Shown piece by piece: positions 12,003-25,377 of a DNA stretch of 64,000 nucleotides. Origin of the DNA: Pleodorina starrii (taxonomy: Eukaryota; Chlorophyta; Chlorophyceae; Chlamydomonadales; Volvocaceae); assembly GCA_030267565.1 (NCBI GenBank), contig BRXU01000035.1, positions 396,001-460,000 of the forward strand, in the 5' to 3' direction. The notes under the pieces are model-generated. The model worked only from the letters and a program-made list of their open reading frames with translations, had not been told where the DNA came from and did no database searches. Both the position numbers and the translations under genes were made by a program. Positions within the stretch are counted from its first letter, which is position 1. Every line of letters begins with the position of its first letter.

Positions 12003-14258
12003 CACTGCAGCATCGGGGGACCGTCGTGTCGCCTGACATCCGGTGCCATTAGGGCTTGCGAAACAAAGGGGAGGGAAGGGCATATATGGTCTAGGTCGAC
12101 CATTGTGTGGCGTGTTCAAGTGCTTGCTTGCGACGGCAGGGTCTCTGAACTCGTGTTTGTTAATTGCAGCTTGGGCCTGGTACCTTGTGTTGTGGGGGGA
12201 CACATAACCGTTGCGGGGGACACCAGCCATTTTTGGCTCGTACACATGGAATGCCTCATGCCTCAAATCGAACCCTCTGCCGTCTGGCCTTGTCCCTACA
12301 TGGACGTTTCACATCTCTTATCAGCTCCTGCGCCCCCAAAACTCACGCCTACCTACCCCCTAGCCCCTTCCAACGTAAAATTTGTTATTTTGGGTTCTCC
12401 CTCCCCAAAACGCGGTTTGTGTCGCACGGGGAGGCAAGTCTTATTTCTGCGGAAGACCTTCAACGGGGAGTGATTAGCTCAAGAATCTAGCTGTACGGGT
12501 GGCTTTGTACGACAGTTGTGCAGCGTGCCCGCAGAGCTCCGAGCTGGTGTTTGTTTCCTCGTCTTTCCCGCTGTTTAGCGGTTTAGCTGCAGTCATTGCG
12601 GCCTTATTCGGAGATGCAGCCATTCACCCGCACCGCAAACGCCAAACTCCTAACCTGACAATGAACTCATTTGAGTTCAACACCTGGCAAACCGCGCGGC
12701 TGGCTTGCTGTCGTTCAGTTGTGCGTGCCGGCCTGCGGTGGTTCCCGCCCATGTGTTATACCATTTAACAATGGCACGCGACGACAACGTTGTGCGTGTG
12801 TGTGCGTGTTGTTGCGTCGTCAAATCGCCCTCGCAGTAGTTCATCATCCGTCACACCATCATGCAAGCACGGATTCAAGGAGGATGCGTCTCGCGGCGGC
12901 ATTAAGCGCTACGGGCGGCCCGTCCGCTATCATTAGTGGCGGCCCGGCTTCCAGAAGCAAGGGAGTGCACGGGTAGCTAGACCATCCACCTGCCGGCGGC
13001 CCAGGGCTTGGGTGCGACCCATGGGTCATTGAGGAGAGCTATCCATATGCAGCCCGCCGCCACTTTACGGTAGTTCATTTCGACGACCTTGGTCCGCGTC
13101 AGGGCATCGGAAGGTACCCAAAACGTTGGACAAGCAGCTGTGCTGACTGGGACCGCCTCGTAAGGGAAATGACGCGACGGGAATGATGGCGCTTTTCCAG
13201 CAGCCCGCCAGGGAAGCGCACGAGGTTAGGGGATACCAGCTTCCGATGAGGTCAGGGGGTACCCGGCACCAGAGGCAGCAGAACCCTTAACCGAAGATGA
13301 CTGCACCAACACGCACCTAAATCCAAACACACCAAACGCACTTTGCGACCAGCTCAGCGAGTGGGCGATCAAGCGGTCAAGATAGAAGCGCGGGCACACC
13401 GCAGGACGGTGGTTCACGCTGTGAAAGTGCCTGGCGCGCGCAGAGGTTGCGACTCACGCACAGAAGCACAGAAGCTTTCCGTTGCGTCCTGCTATCAATG
13501 GTTGTGGAGAACGGCGAAAAGCGACGAAGCCAGCCAGCCGATGCGTGATTGGTCATGCATCGCGCGCGCTGCTGGCCTATTTGCAAAACTGCTCCGCGAT
13601 GCAGTGGCATGGCTCGCCCCAGGGGTAGCGTACGGATAGGATGATCCTGACTGTGAGCTTGGTGTTGGCCACAGGAATTGCTCCTTGAGGGGCAAGCCAA
13701 TGTCCAAGGCCAACATACCTCAACCCTACTACGTAACTGCTACTATTGCTCAAGACTTAGGCTTTCGTCCCTTCAGGGGACCTCAACCCTTCTTGAGGGG
13801 ACCTCAACCCTACTACGTAGCTTCTACTATTGCTCAACACTTAGGCTTTCGCCCCTTGAGGGGCGAGCCAACTTGAGGGGCGAGCCATCTTGAGGGGCGA
13901 GCCAATCGTGTCGTACTGAACCCACGTTGCCGCGCGTCCGGACGCCCTCTTGGCCTCGTTGATCACAATAAACTCAGAGCGTAATTGAGGAAACCATTTG
14001 CTGCAATCAAGGCAACTTTGAGGTTCCGGACAAGTGTTCATACGTTCCGACAATTTCCAGCGTCGCCGCGTGGGCAGCCCTGGTAGCTGGCCAAGCAGCC
14101 GCCGCAGCGCAAAACAGCCGCAGCGCCTTGCTGCTTGGATTCAAAAAAGGTTGCAAGAAAACGGGCTTGCAACGTTGCGCGCACGCGCAGTCAGCTTCGG
14201 AGGGCGGCGTGAGCTGCGGCGGCTCGTGGCTTTCGCCTCGCTCTGATCGGACGATCAT
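12003..14258. other. Intergenic region without recognisable gene
   Basis: No frame in this 2.2 kb has a domain or clear splice logic. It should hold the 3' UTR of the upstream gene and the promoter of the coiled-coil gene, but I see no TGTAA signal near the DPF-gene stop and no clear TATA box. Confidence 0.4.
13678..13908. repeat. Cluster of short direct repeats (cttgaggggcgagcca)
   Basis: cttgaggggcgagcca-type units occur near 13,686, 13,855, 13,872 and 13,889. A ~60-bp segment containing cctcaaccctactacgta, gctactattgctcaaga and ttaggctttcg is duplicated near 13,728 and 13,804 with small changes. Many units are bounded by cctcaa / ttgagg complements and could fold into short hairpins. Origin unknown. 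Confidence 0.7.
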
Positions 14259-17200
14259 ATGGAAGCAGCGCAGCCGGTGCCGTGCCGGTCGGATGACCCC
14301 GCCTCGTTTCCCGAGCTGTTCGTGCTGTCGAGCAGCAGTGACGGCAGCAAGGGTGGTGTACTCTGCGGCTCCCAGGCGCTCCGGCTTATGTACCCGACGG
14401 AGGTACAGCACCTGGACGCCAGTGGGGCCAGAAGCACCCCCGTGCAGCTCTTCGGTCTTGTTGGCGGACAAGAGCAGGGCTACGATGTGATCTTACGGTC
14501 GAAGGGAGGAGGCTTCTGTCTGCATGGTGGCAGCATGCAGCAGCTAAAGAATGACCTTGCGGTTGAGGATGGCAAGCAGCTGCATGTCGCCGTCTTGCCC
14601 AGCGGCCACAAGGTCGTTGTGGCTGATGGCGCTGCGTAGTGAGATACTGCTGCAGGGTGCGCCTTAACAAGAACAACATCGGAGATGGCAGCGAGGACCT
14701 AAAAATCCCCGACCTCCAGGTGGAGGGGCTGCTGGGGCCCACCATGAAGCCGCCCTTCAAGGCGCAGCTGCTGGACCCGCGGGCAGTGCCAGAGGCAGCA
14801 ACCGAGGGGAGCTGCGACCTCCGGAATGCCGAGCTGGTCCGCAGACATCAGGCGACCACATGGCACGCCACCAACCTGGGCAAATGGCTGGTGCAGCAGC
14901 GTGCTGAAAAGGGCGACTTCGTTCGGCTTTGGGCGGTGGAGGGGTCAACTGCTGCCGCCCAGCAGCAGCAAGGGAACCAGCAGCAGCCGCTGGTGATAAA
15001 AGTATACGTCCGCCTAGAAGCGGCGGAGGCCACCACGGCCACCGCTGCTGCCGGTGCTGGAGGGGGTGCAGCCGCAGGGGACCCAGCCGCCGGGCAGCCG
15101 CCTCAGCAGCTGCAGCAGCAGCAGCCGCAGCAGGGACAGCAGGGACAGCGGCGACGGCAGCAGGAGGTCATCGATCTCGCTGATGACAGCGACGATGAGG
15201 GAGAGGAGCAGCAGCAGCAGCAGCTGGCCGCTCAGGCAGGCTCATCGCAAGCCGAACGGAGGGCGCGGAAGGAGGCTCGCGGCCAGCTGGATGAGCTGCA
15301 GGTGGGTGAGCGCAACCCACCATGCATGACGTGAAGGTCATAGTTGCGCCTAGGATGCAACCGAGGGGAGGGGGAGGGGGTACGTGTGTTTGGTGCGTAT
15401 GGCCGCTGCTCACAAAGGGGTGCCTCTTAATTTCGCACCTGAGCACCTGCACCTGGTCTGCACGGAACGAATCTGTGTCCTTCAGGCTGAGCTGGAGGCC
15501 GAACGGAGGGCGCGGAAGGAGGTTCGCGGTCAGTTGGATGAGCTGCAGGTGGGTGAGCGCAACCCACCATGCATGACGTGAAGGTCGTAGTTGCGACTAG
15601 GATGCAACCGAGGGGAGGGGTTACGTGTGTTTGGTGCATATGGCCGCTGCTCACAAAGGGGCGCCTCTAAATTTCGCACCTGAGCACCTGCGCCTGGCCT
15701 GCATGGAACGAATCTGTGTCCTTCAGGCTGATCTGGAGGCCGAACGGAGCGCGCGGCACGAGGCTCGCGGCCAGTTGGACGAGCTGCAGGTGGGTGAGCG
15801 CAACCCACCATGCATGACGTGAAGGTCGTAGTTGCGACTACGATGCAACCGAGGGGAGGGGGTACGTGTGTTTGGTGCATATGGCCGCTGCTCACAAAGG
15901 GGCGCCTCTTAATTTCGCACCTGAGCACCTGCACCTGACCTGCATGGAACGAATCTGTGTCCTTCAGGCTGATCTGGAGGCCGAACGGAGGGCGCGGAAG
16001 GAGGTTCGCGGCCAGTTGGACGAGCTGCAGGTGGGTGAGCGCAACCCACCATGCATGACGTGAAGGTCGTAGTTGCGACTAGGATGCAACCGAGGGGAGG
16101 GGTTACGTGTGTTTGGTGCATATGGCCGCTGCTCACAAAGGGGCGCCTCTAAATTTCGCACCTGAGCACCTGCGCCTGGCCTGCATGGAACGAATCTGTG
16201 TCCTTCAGGCTGATCTGGAGGCCGAACGGAGCGCGCGGCACGAGGCTCGCGGCCAGTTGGACGAGCTGCAGGTGGGTGAGCGCAACCCACCATGCATGAC
16301 GTGAAGGTCGTAGTTGCGACTACGATGCAACCGAGGGGAGGGGGTACGTGTGTTTGGTGCATATGGCCGCTGCTCACAAAGGGGCGCCTCTTAATTTCGC
16401 ACCTGAGCACCTGCACCTGACCTGCATGGAACGAATCTGTGTCCTTCAGGCTGATCTGGAGGCCGAACGGAGGGCGCGGAAGGAGGTTCGCGGCCAGTTG
16501 GACGAGCTGCAGGTGGGTGAGCGCAACCCACCATGCATGACGTGAAGGTCGTAGTTGCGACTAGAATGAAACCAAGGGAGCAGGTGCAAGGAAACGTCGG
16601 ACCGGGCATTTTCACAGCGAAGTCCATGGCTTCATGGGAAAAGCTTGTGCACGCTGGTGCACGTGACAAACTTTCAGCTGGCAAGCACCATTTGATGCCT
16701 GCTGATCTGCTTGTCCGCCAGAGGTAGGCGAGAGGAACGACAGAGGCGCAAAGCTTCAGTAACAGTGTCAAAGCACCCCCCGCTGCACTGCACCCGGTCT
16801 CTCCCTCCACACCCGTGCCGCCATAGGACATACGCGCCAAGCTGGAAGCCACGATCAACAGCCTCAAGAGCAGCCAGGAAATCACCGCCCGCGAGCTGGT
16901 CGACAGGCAGGGGCAGCTCCGGGAGCTGGAGAGCAGGGCTGAGAAGCAGCACGAGGAGGCACAACACTACAAGCAGGTACACACACTGCGGTGGCGGCCG
17001 CGGACTGCTCGACTGGCTTCGTTGTACCGCCCATTACAGTTGTGTGCACAGCTGCCCATGAGCTGTGTTTGCACTGATCAACAACGCAACATATCTGGCC
17101 GCAGGAAGCTGAGCGCGCCGCTTGCGAGATGGCCTCCCTGCGCACGGAGCTGGATCAGGCCCACGCTGCCGCCACCGCTGCCGACGCCAAGGTCGCCCAG

Positions 17201-20200
17201 CTCAGCTCCATGGTTGCCAATTACGAGGCCACATGCAAGGAGCTGGACATGACTATGCAGGTGCGTCGGTACTGGCTTCCTAATCATGATGGCTGCGAGG
17301 TGATGTCGCTGGCAGACCATTGGCGGGTCGTGCAAGGGGGCAGGAAACATCAAAGGCCCTGCTGCGGGCAAGCAATGCAGTGCGCCGCCGGGTCGCCCCC
17401 GGGGAGCTGGGATCGGGTCTGTCCATTCCTGCGGGACCCACCGGCAACATCCACTGCACTCTGCACATGTCTTACATTGGAGTTGTCTGCCAAAACATGC
17501 CCAAGCACGAGTGAGTTTTATGCTGGGCCCGTGGGCCGTATGAATCCTTAATAAGGAGGAAGTGAGGGGTGCTACCGTGTGCTGTGTTCGCAAGTACTGT
17601 TGTTTTGGCCCGGGACGTGTTTGGCCTTCCCTAACCGAAGCATGATTCTGGCCCCGAACTGCTGGCGTGTTTCTGCATGCGACTGCGACTTGGCGTTCCA
17701 GGTGGCCTTGGCCAAGGCGCGGGCAACTGGCTTGGAGGAGCAGGTGGCACACTTGCAGGTACGTACCGGTTCATGGAGGTGCTGGGCGCCGGGACGGAAA
17801 CAATCGCCATGCCAGTACTGGTTTTCGACCGCTGTAAAGCCCGTAACGCTGACAATGAGCTACCCTCGCTGCCGACGTTTGTGTTGGCCACCCTGCAGGA
17901 CGAGCTGGCCGTGGCTCAAGGCCTCCAAGAGCAGGTGGGGCGTGTGCCGGGCGCTGAATCTTGCAGTCGCTACCGCATATTCAACGGAGGTTCCCAGGAC
18001 ACCGAGTTATCTTCAACAAAGGAGAGGCACAGCAAAAAGGGATACCCGCCATCAGACACCCACACGATGGACTAGTCCGCACAGATCCCGCTGATATCCT
18101 CGATGCCCTACATACATATTTTTCACGCCAGGCGGCCCCAGCCATTGGGGCCCGCACAGGGAAATTCCTACCAGAAGACGTGCATAGGCAATACCCATGG
18201 GCCGAGGCCTACGCCCCAGACACGTTCACACTTCATGCGTACGACGCGCCTGGTAACCATGCCCTGCTCCCGCATATCGCCGACCCCACCAATTTCGACA
18301 CTTGCATTCAGTTTCTCTCCCGTAACAAGGCGCCTGGGCCTGATGGCATACCCAATGAATTACTCAAAGCTCTCCCTGCCCCCTTAAAATGTGACATACA
18401 TAACCTGCTGATCCTCATGTGGGTCAAAGCAGAAACACCTTTACCCTGGACAACGTCAGACACAGTCCTTATACCTAAGCCGAACGGCGACCCCCTCCTC
18501 ATTAAAAATAAGAGACCCATAGCCCTCGCCAACACGCTCTATAAATTATGGACAAGTCTCATCACGCTGTCCACATCCAAGTTTGCACCTTCTGCTGACC
18601 TCTTCAGTGAAGCCCAAGAAGGCTTCCTTAAACACAGAAACACTGAACGCCAAATCCTCAATCTCCTGCACAGCATAGAAGACGCGGGCCTCACCCGACG
18701 AGACCTATACATCCTATACGTTGACTTCTCGAGTGCTTTTAACACCATCGACCACGATAAGCTATTGCAGATTATGTATGACCTAGGCCTACCACTGGAC
18801 CTGATCGAGGTTGTACGCTATCTCTACAGCCAAGCACGCACATGCATTCGTACCGAGCACGGACGGACACCCGACATCCACATCGAACGAGGAACAGTGC
18901 AGGGCGACACGCTCTCCCCGCTACTCTTCATCATTTTTCTTGAGCCCCTTCTGCGATGGCTACATGTTGGCGGCCGAGGCTACAAGTACGGTTGCTTAAC
19001 GGACAAAGATAACGAAAGATACCATTGTAGCTCCGCTGCTTACGCAGATGATCTAGCAGCAATAACCAACACGCTCTCAGACCTTACGACTCAATGCGAA
19101 AAAATAGGCAAATATGCAAAGTGGGCAGGCCTGGAAGTGAACCACGAGAAATGTGCCGTGTCCGCCATTTTACACAAGACATCGTGGGACGTCAAACTAC
19201 CACATGGCCCGACGTGCGACAGAACACTACAATCTGCCCTGAAAGATAAAATAAGAATAAACGGCAAAACAATACCATACAAACACCCGGGGCAAGCATA
19301 CAAATACCTAGGTGTTCACATAGCCCTGACCCTAAACTGGGCAGCGCAAATGGAGTATGTCAAAGAAAAGATTCGCACGAGGGGACATGACATTGCCACG
19401 TCCCTCGCATCCCCTGACCAACGCCTACGAATGATCCAGACCTGTATCCAGCCCGCAATTGCGTACAGCTTCCCCACAATGGCATACACGAACAATGATA
19501 TCAAAATCCTCGATAGTATGGTCACACGCGTCGCAAAACAGAGCTACGGACTCAAAATGGGCTTCTGCACCCGTGCAATTCTGCTCCCACAGGAACAGTA
19601 CGGCCTGGGACTTGGCTCGTTCTTACCCATTTACGTACGTAAGGCCACCAGGGCCCTGGTGCTCTCTCTTAACGATCAAGGGCGGCTCGGTGTCGTAACC
19701 CGTGCACTACTAGAACTGCAAGCCAAACGCGCAGGCACCCTTGAAGCACATGCGTATCGGGCGGAAAGTCATTTTTACTGTACCCTCAAGCAACTCACTC
19801 TCACGCGAGCTCATGGGCTCACAATCACCACTATGGGTAAAGAATACACTACTACCCTACACAGCCTAGCCGCCCTTGCTGATGCAATGGGTACATACCC
19901 AGGCACTACCGACCCGGTCATCCCGTATCGGTACATTCTCCCCCTGATTGAGATTGGACTTGATCTCCGTAGTCTAGTAGACATGAACAATGACCGGTAT
20001 CTGATCGACACCACAGCCTTAAAAAGTCTTACCAATGGGAGAGCGCGGCACCGACACCTTGTCTCTCTTAACCGCCTGAGCCTTGCACTAAGCGCCACAG
20101 GGGAAAACCCATCCAAATGCAATCACGAACGACCCCTCCCCCATCGCGACAGGAAGCTACCCGATTTCCCCGTTATCAGCAGCCTTGTTCGTAACAACCT

Positions 20201-23200
20201 GTCACCCACCCCCGCCTCACAACGCCTCATCACTGAATTCCTGCGGGCACGCGCCAACACATACCAACCCAACATAAACACCGAACATACACATCACACA
20301 GTTGTACCTGGACGGTGGGTTAAACACGGCCACGATGAATTCTTCGTGCCTGATGCGACGCCACCCACTCAAACCACACACGAAGACCGCCACGTGCCCC
20401 ATAATGCCGACCCCCCCGAACATGGGATCCCAGAAAACACCGACCCTGATGACCCGATGGATGGTACCACGGACAAAACCCAACAAGCAGCCGCAAACCC
20501 TCCTAATCCGCATGGTAACACCCTGACACAACCTCCCAACCAACCCAAACGCCGCATCCAATCTCTACCATCAGCGCCTGATGGCGAGGATGGGGAGCCT
20601 AACAAGAAAGCCCGCCAACTACAAAGGACAAGTCAGCGACGAAAATGCACCCCGGCTGTGAGGCGGCGAAACTGGATAGCCGCGAACACACGCACAAGCA
20701 ACCCCAAAATAAAAGACGACCACGTACGGATGGGAGAAGCTGTTCACGAAGATGAAGAGGCCAACCCTGGTCACACTCGCTTCGCCATGAGTGCCCGATC
20801 CTTCTTTACAAACCTTATGTTAGCTGTCCCTACACTGGGACGAGGCTCTCCGACAAACTCAACCCCTGTCCTAACACGGCAGAGATCGCTCTCCACGAAG
20901 CTACAGAACACAATGCAGCTTCTTGCAACCCAGTCGCACAACAACCCTATCCTAAAGAAACTACAAACACACCCTCTAATCGAGCATGCCAACACCCAGC
21001 CCGACGACAACGCAGAGCCCCCCTCGGAAAACCAACTGCCTACACTGCAACGCAGGACAACCTTGAAGCAGGTAAACTGGCGACTGGCACGAAAGCAATT
21101 GCTTCGTGTAAACCCCCCGCTAACAGATCGCCAGCACCCAGATAGCACTCTGGCTAACCAGCTCGTGTGCAGCCTCTACTCTGATTGTGAGTTTGTTGAA
21201 CGAATCATCTACGGACCATTCCGAAAGCGAGAAACCGTAGAGCCAAAAACACGGTGCAAACGCCCCAATAAGAAACGCCCAACCACCATCGACCTCACCG
21301 AGACAGGGGACCCACAGGACAAAGGCACGACGATGGAAGTTGACGGAGGTATGCGTAAGAACACTACTGGTGCGGGAGCACCCAATCCAACACCAAGAAA
21401 TATAGACGGCCGCCTGGCTGGCGGCCCAAGCAGCACACACGCGGACTACTACAGAGTACAGTGGTGCAACACTATCGTGTGTGCAGGCGCGATCAGTGCC
21501 TACCGGCTGCTTAACTACCATGCCAAAGCGAGCAAGAACACGATAGCCAAGTACGGACGCGGAGCTGGAAGATACTTACACGAAGTCTCTTGGGAAGACT
21601 CAGACATGCCTCTCCGCGACATTCAAGGGCAACACAACTGGCCCACCTTACTCGCCACCCACCAAGTGCGTAATGCAACGCAGACCACCGTCAAACTCCC
21701 ACCAGCCCCACTTGATACTCACCTTTCCAATGCGCAACGACAAGGCAGATGGGACCCCCCGAGCGCTGATACGAGTGCACGCACCAGGCGTACACTAACA
21801 CATGTGACAATCAACACGGTACCCTGCAACCCAGACAGAGATATAAAACCACCTGGGAAATACGTAATCATACCAGGGGAGCCTAGCGACTCCGAACTTC
21901 ACGTGTATGACCCAACTGGCGCCTGGATAGGAAGTCTCCAAATCGACCGGGTGCGCTCCCTTTATGCACGATACCAGCACTCACGGCAAACCAGGCCCGA
22001 TGCCCACAACAAGTTAGCTGCCAGAGGAGGCTTTCATGAGGACGTAGCCAAACTCCTGTTAAGATACAAAATCACACCTCAAAAGAAACACAGGAATGGA
22101 CGACCAGGTGTCGGCACACACCAGAATCAAGCAACAATCAGAACCTGCCCCGAGAACCAAGTCACAATATGTCCTGAGCTTAGCGTTGTACTACAAGACG
22201 CGACACAAACAACTTGTGAGAGGTTTGCATCACCTCTCAACGTCGATAACTCCACGACACAGTACTTCAGCGCGTACGGGGAGGACCAACTCTTCGGAGC
22301 AAACCTCGACGCGTACTCGCAGCTTTTCAACGGACTGTCCATTGCCCACCCGGACCCCACCCCTGAGGCGTCAAACCATGCGCTTGCCTGGGCAATTCTC
22401 TCGGCACAGGAAGCATCGGACAACCCTGAACCGACATTGACTATCCTTATTCTGAAGTACAGCCTGAACGGCCCATATAGCAAGCATATGGGAAACCCCG
22501 CAGTGCGGCGCCTAGGTCGCGTCCCAGCAACCCATGAGCTCGCGAAATTGCAACAGGGTAGAGGAAGCACGACGGCCGCAACGGCTTACAAATCCGGTCT
22601 CGACGTCATAGCAGTCGGCAACATCAGCGGCCTTGCTCTCCTTACGCACACAATCGGTCCTAAGATTGCAATGAACACTGACAACCTGCTGGGACGTGAC
22701 CAACCCCAACGAACACCTGGCCCCTGCCCAACACCAGACCGCACCCGGTGGGCAAAGCGACACCTACATGAACTACGAAAAGGGCAGTCTAACCCGGCCT
22801 TCAGCACTACAGCCTGGGAGATCGAGCGGACAACACCAGGACAGCGGTACCGCCTGTCTGACAGCCAACCAGTGCATACCCGCCTACGATATGCTCCCAA
22901 AATCGGGCTGTACACCGACGGTAGCTGTGTCAAGGACCCAGAACACGACCTGAACATCCTAGGGGCAGCCATCTACGACGCTGCCACCGACCGTTTGCAC
23001 CATGTGGCACCCAACGGCAAGGGGCCCACCAATACCAATCACACGCGCTGAACTTGCTGCCATACATCAAGCGTTGAAGTTATACGCCAACTACGATGAC
23101 TGCCTGTACCTCTTTACAGACTCTGCAGCCTCTCTTCATCTCACCCGGCGTGCCATCGTTGAAAAATCCAAACTCCACATTAGCAAACACAAGGAACTGC

Positions 23201-25224
23201 TACTTAACATCGACGAGTTACTATGGCACAGGGCTTCACAGGGACTCCGAACCGTGCTACTCAAAGTCAAAGCGCACGCTAACGCCTCACTCGGCAATGA
23301 TAAAGCCGACCAAGGGGCAACCGCCGTCGCAAAAGGCGATGCTGAAGCCACACTAACCGAAGAAAGTGACAATAACCCCTTCGATAAAATCTTCTGGTTT
23401 CGTCAAACCACGACCGAGCTGTACGGTAACGACCTCAACCGTGGCATAACAATTCTCCTCAACAAAACCACCCATCATGGCTTTACGCCCTCGGGCGTAT
23501 ATACGGATCTATGGGAAAAAGCCAGCCCTAAACTCTGCGCACGAACTAGCAACTTGACGATCACCCGCGGAGGCGGACACAGCCTTTTTAAGCGAGTATT
23601 CGACTACAGGTGGGGCCAATTATGGCACGCCGGCCTTGCCAAGCGGTATGGCATACCAACAAAACACCTAGAAGTGCACACCAACACCGCGAAGGAGAGC
23701 AAAGCCCCCTGCCCCCTATGCGGCCTACCAGATTCAGGCGGACATATTCTGGGAGGATGCAAAGAAACTGGTCACATAGCCATGTACATAAAACGGCACA
23801 ACGCCGCTGCCCTGCTTATCGCAGATACCATACACAAAGGCAGGTATGGTGGATGCTACACCATCATTGACGCCTGCGCAGAAGACGCCAGCCCGGAATA
23901 CTCATCTGGCACTCGACTGCCGAAATGGCTTTTACCCAATATCCCGGAAAAAAAGAGGAAGAAAATGCGACCAGATCTCCTTCTTATCCCGACCCTACCA
24001 CTATCGACCACAGAGCAAACCACACCGTACAACGGACCACCGGACCGCTCAAAACACACAGTATTTGTGATCGAGATAGGATACACAGGGGACCTCCGAC
24101 ATGATGAAAAGAATGAGCAAAAAGCAAAACAGCACGCGAAGCTAGCCCGCAGGCTCAAGGCCAACGGCTGGAAAGTGCGGTATACACCGAAGGAAGCCAT
24201 CACACTTGGATTCGGTGGGACGATCCGCAATGACCTAAAGCCCCTTATCACCGAGCTCGGCGTGCCACCAGACACTGCCACACAATGCTGCGCGCGCCTT
24301 CATGACCTCGCAATCAAGTACCTGAATAACATAGTCCTACGGCGACGCTCCCTCGAGGGACCCACATGCTACACGTCCAATCGTCAAGGGGTAGGGTAAG
24401 GTTGTTTTTTGTGGAGCTCCCCTGGTGGTGGCGGCGTACAGGCTCCTAGTCGAGCCTCATCGCACCCGCCCCCATAAACCACGCCAGGGTTTTGGCCCGG
24501 CGTAATATTATTATTATTATTCAACGGAGGTTCCCAGCGGTGGCAGTCGTTTTTCCGCTGAGGAGGGGCCTTCTCGCCAGCCTGGAGCCCGTGTGCCTGC
24601 CGTGTTAGCTGTATGTCGCGAGCCATGGCAGCCGCCAAGGGTGTAGCCAACAGACTACCTGCGTTTGGCAATCATAACAGCGTTCCCCTGAGCATAATGC
24701 ACCCACATGAACCAGCATTTTGTGATCAAGTTCTTTCGCCCGGAAAAAACGCGCATGCATGTCGGTCTTACTTTGCATTTATCCTGATTACTCCCAAGTC
24801 CATCAACTTGGCCGTGTTGCTGCTCTGCTCCGGTCAGGTGGAGGTGCTGCGGCGTGAGGTGGCGCTGAGGGATCGCCAAGTGGCGGAGTTGGCGCGTGCG
24901 CTCGTGCGGGAACAGGGGCGGTGGTTTCCACAGTGGAGGGAGAGCCGGGGTTCCCGCTGCCCATGGGCGCCGGGGCTGGTGTGGCCGGAAGCTCCGCACC
25001 GAAGGCCGATGCTCCCACCGCTCAGGCAGGCCCGCGCCACCACAGCTAAAATCATCGCACGTGTACATGGATGTCAGCATCTCGTTTCGCCGGCGGACCC
25101 AGGGCCGGTTCAGGCCCCGGCGGCCGAGGTTGTGTCGAACGTCGATGATGAGGAGGCGCCGCCGGAGGCGCGTGCACACCCACGCAAGGCGGAAGGGGAG
25201 GTTGCAGCGTGCTGGGAGCGATAA
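14259..25224 (+). CDS. Coiled-coil protein with multiplied 21-residue exon; LINE in one intron
   Basis: Start ATG at 14,259. First coding block 14,259-15,301 has a Gln-rich, acidic second half; it stays open only if a 20-nt GT...AG segment (14,636-14,655) is skipped. Then come five near-identical 63-nt exons (15,486-15,548, 15,727-15,789, 15,968-16,030, 16,209-16,271, 16,450-16,512), and exons 16,827-16,976, 17,105-17,260, 17,702-17,758, 17,899-17,934 and 24,838 to the stop near 25,224. All are phase 0 and a multiple of 3. They encode heptad-rich helices (AELEAERRARKEVRGQLDEL and kin), so a long coiled coil is expected. The N-terminal part has a weak B3-like look (W..NLGKWL...KGDFVRLW), which I do not trust. 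The intron 17,935-24,837 holds a LINE. A 1-nt ambiguity near the GGGG at 24,916 leaves the C-terminus uncertain. Function unknown. Confidence 0.6.
15302..16572 (+). repeat. 241-bp tandem repeat carrying one 63-nt exon each (five copies)
   Basis: Exon starts at 15,486, 15,727, 15,968, 16,209 and 16,450 are exactly 241 bp apart. Copies 2 and 4 match each other, and copies 3 and 5 match each other, so the last round was duplication of a 482-bp dimer. Each unit contains a complete acceptor (ccttcag), the 63-nt exon, a donor (gtgggtgagcgc) and a ~178-nt intron. Confidence 0.95.
17998..24399 (+). pseudogene. LINE polyprotein remnant, frameshifted in RNase H
   Basis: The first open frame (to 23,051) has the pre-RT motif NKAPGPDGIPNELLK near 18,327, RT motifs SSAFNTIDHD, GTVQGDTLSPLLF and YADD (19,041-19,052), then a long low-complexity linker and the start of RNase H (YTDGS at 22,911). 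The rest of RNase H (AELAAIHQALKLY, FTDSAASLHL, NDKADQGA) continues in another frame from about 23,030 to TAA 24,399. The shift sits at a GGGG run (near 23,020). Downstream are a Cys/His finger (CPLCG...GHILGGC) and a PD-(D/E)xK-type nuclease (RPDLLLIP near 23,968, then VIEIGYTGD near 24,069). The lost 5' end and the frameshift make autonomous activity unlikely, unless the shift is a base error. Confidence 0.8.
17998..24517 (+). mobile_element. 5'-truncated LINE (RT, RNase H, restriction-like endonuclease)
   Basis: A 6.5 kb non-LTR retrotransposon lies in an intron of the coiled-coil gene, in the same orientation. It is flanked by a ~19-20-bp direct repeat (17,978-17,997 and 24,518-24,537, core attcaacggaggttccca). 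The 5' end lies just before the RT domain, as expected for incomplete reverse transcription, and the 3' end has an (att)n tail (24,506-24,520). A hairpin gccagggttttggcccggc precedes the tail. RNase H plus a C-terminal restriction-like endonuclease fits the Dualen/RandI group known from Chlamydomonas. Full members also carry an N-terminal AP endonuclease, absent here. Confidence 0.85.
24538..24837. other. Remainder of host intron downstream of the LINE
   Basis: Unique sequence joining the LINE target duplication to the acceptor cggtcag (ending 24,837) of the next coiled-coil exon. Nothing else seen. Confidence 0.5.
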
Positions 25225-25372
25225 CGGTGCGGGATGGAGGAGGTGGTGTCGGCCGGGTTGGTAATGAGGGTTCGTTTCGGATCCTGGGCTGGTGACGGCG
25301 GAACCTGGAATGGATTTTGACCCTTACCCCCGACAGCTCTGCATGACGTGGGCGAACACGCGGTTACATTTT

Positions 25373-25377
25373 TGTAA
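25373..25377 (+). terminator. TGTAA polyadenylation signal of the coiled-coil gene
   Basis: TGTAA is the usual polyadenylation signal in volvocine algae. This copy lies about 150 nt after the stop at 25,224, a normal distance, and supports the end of the gene here. Confidence 0.6.
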
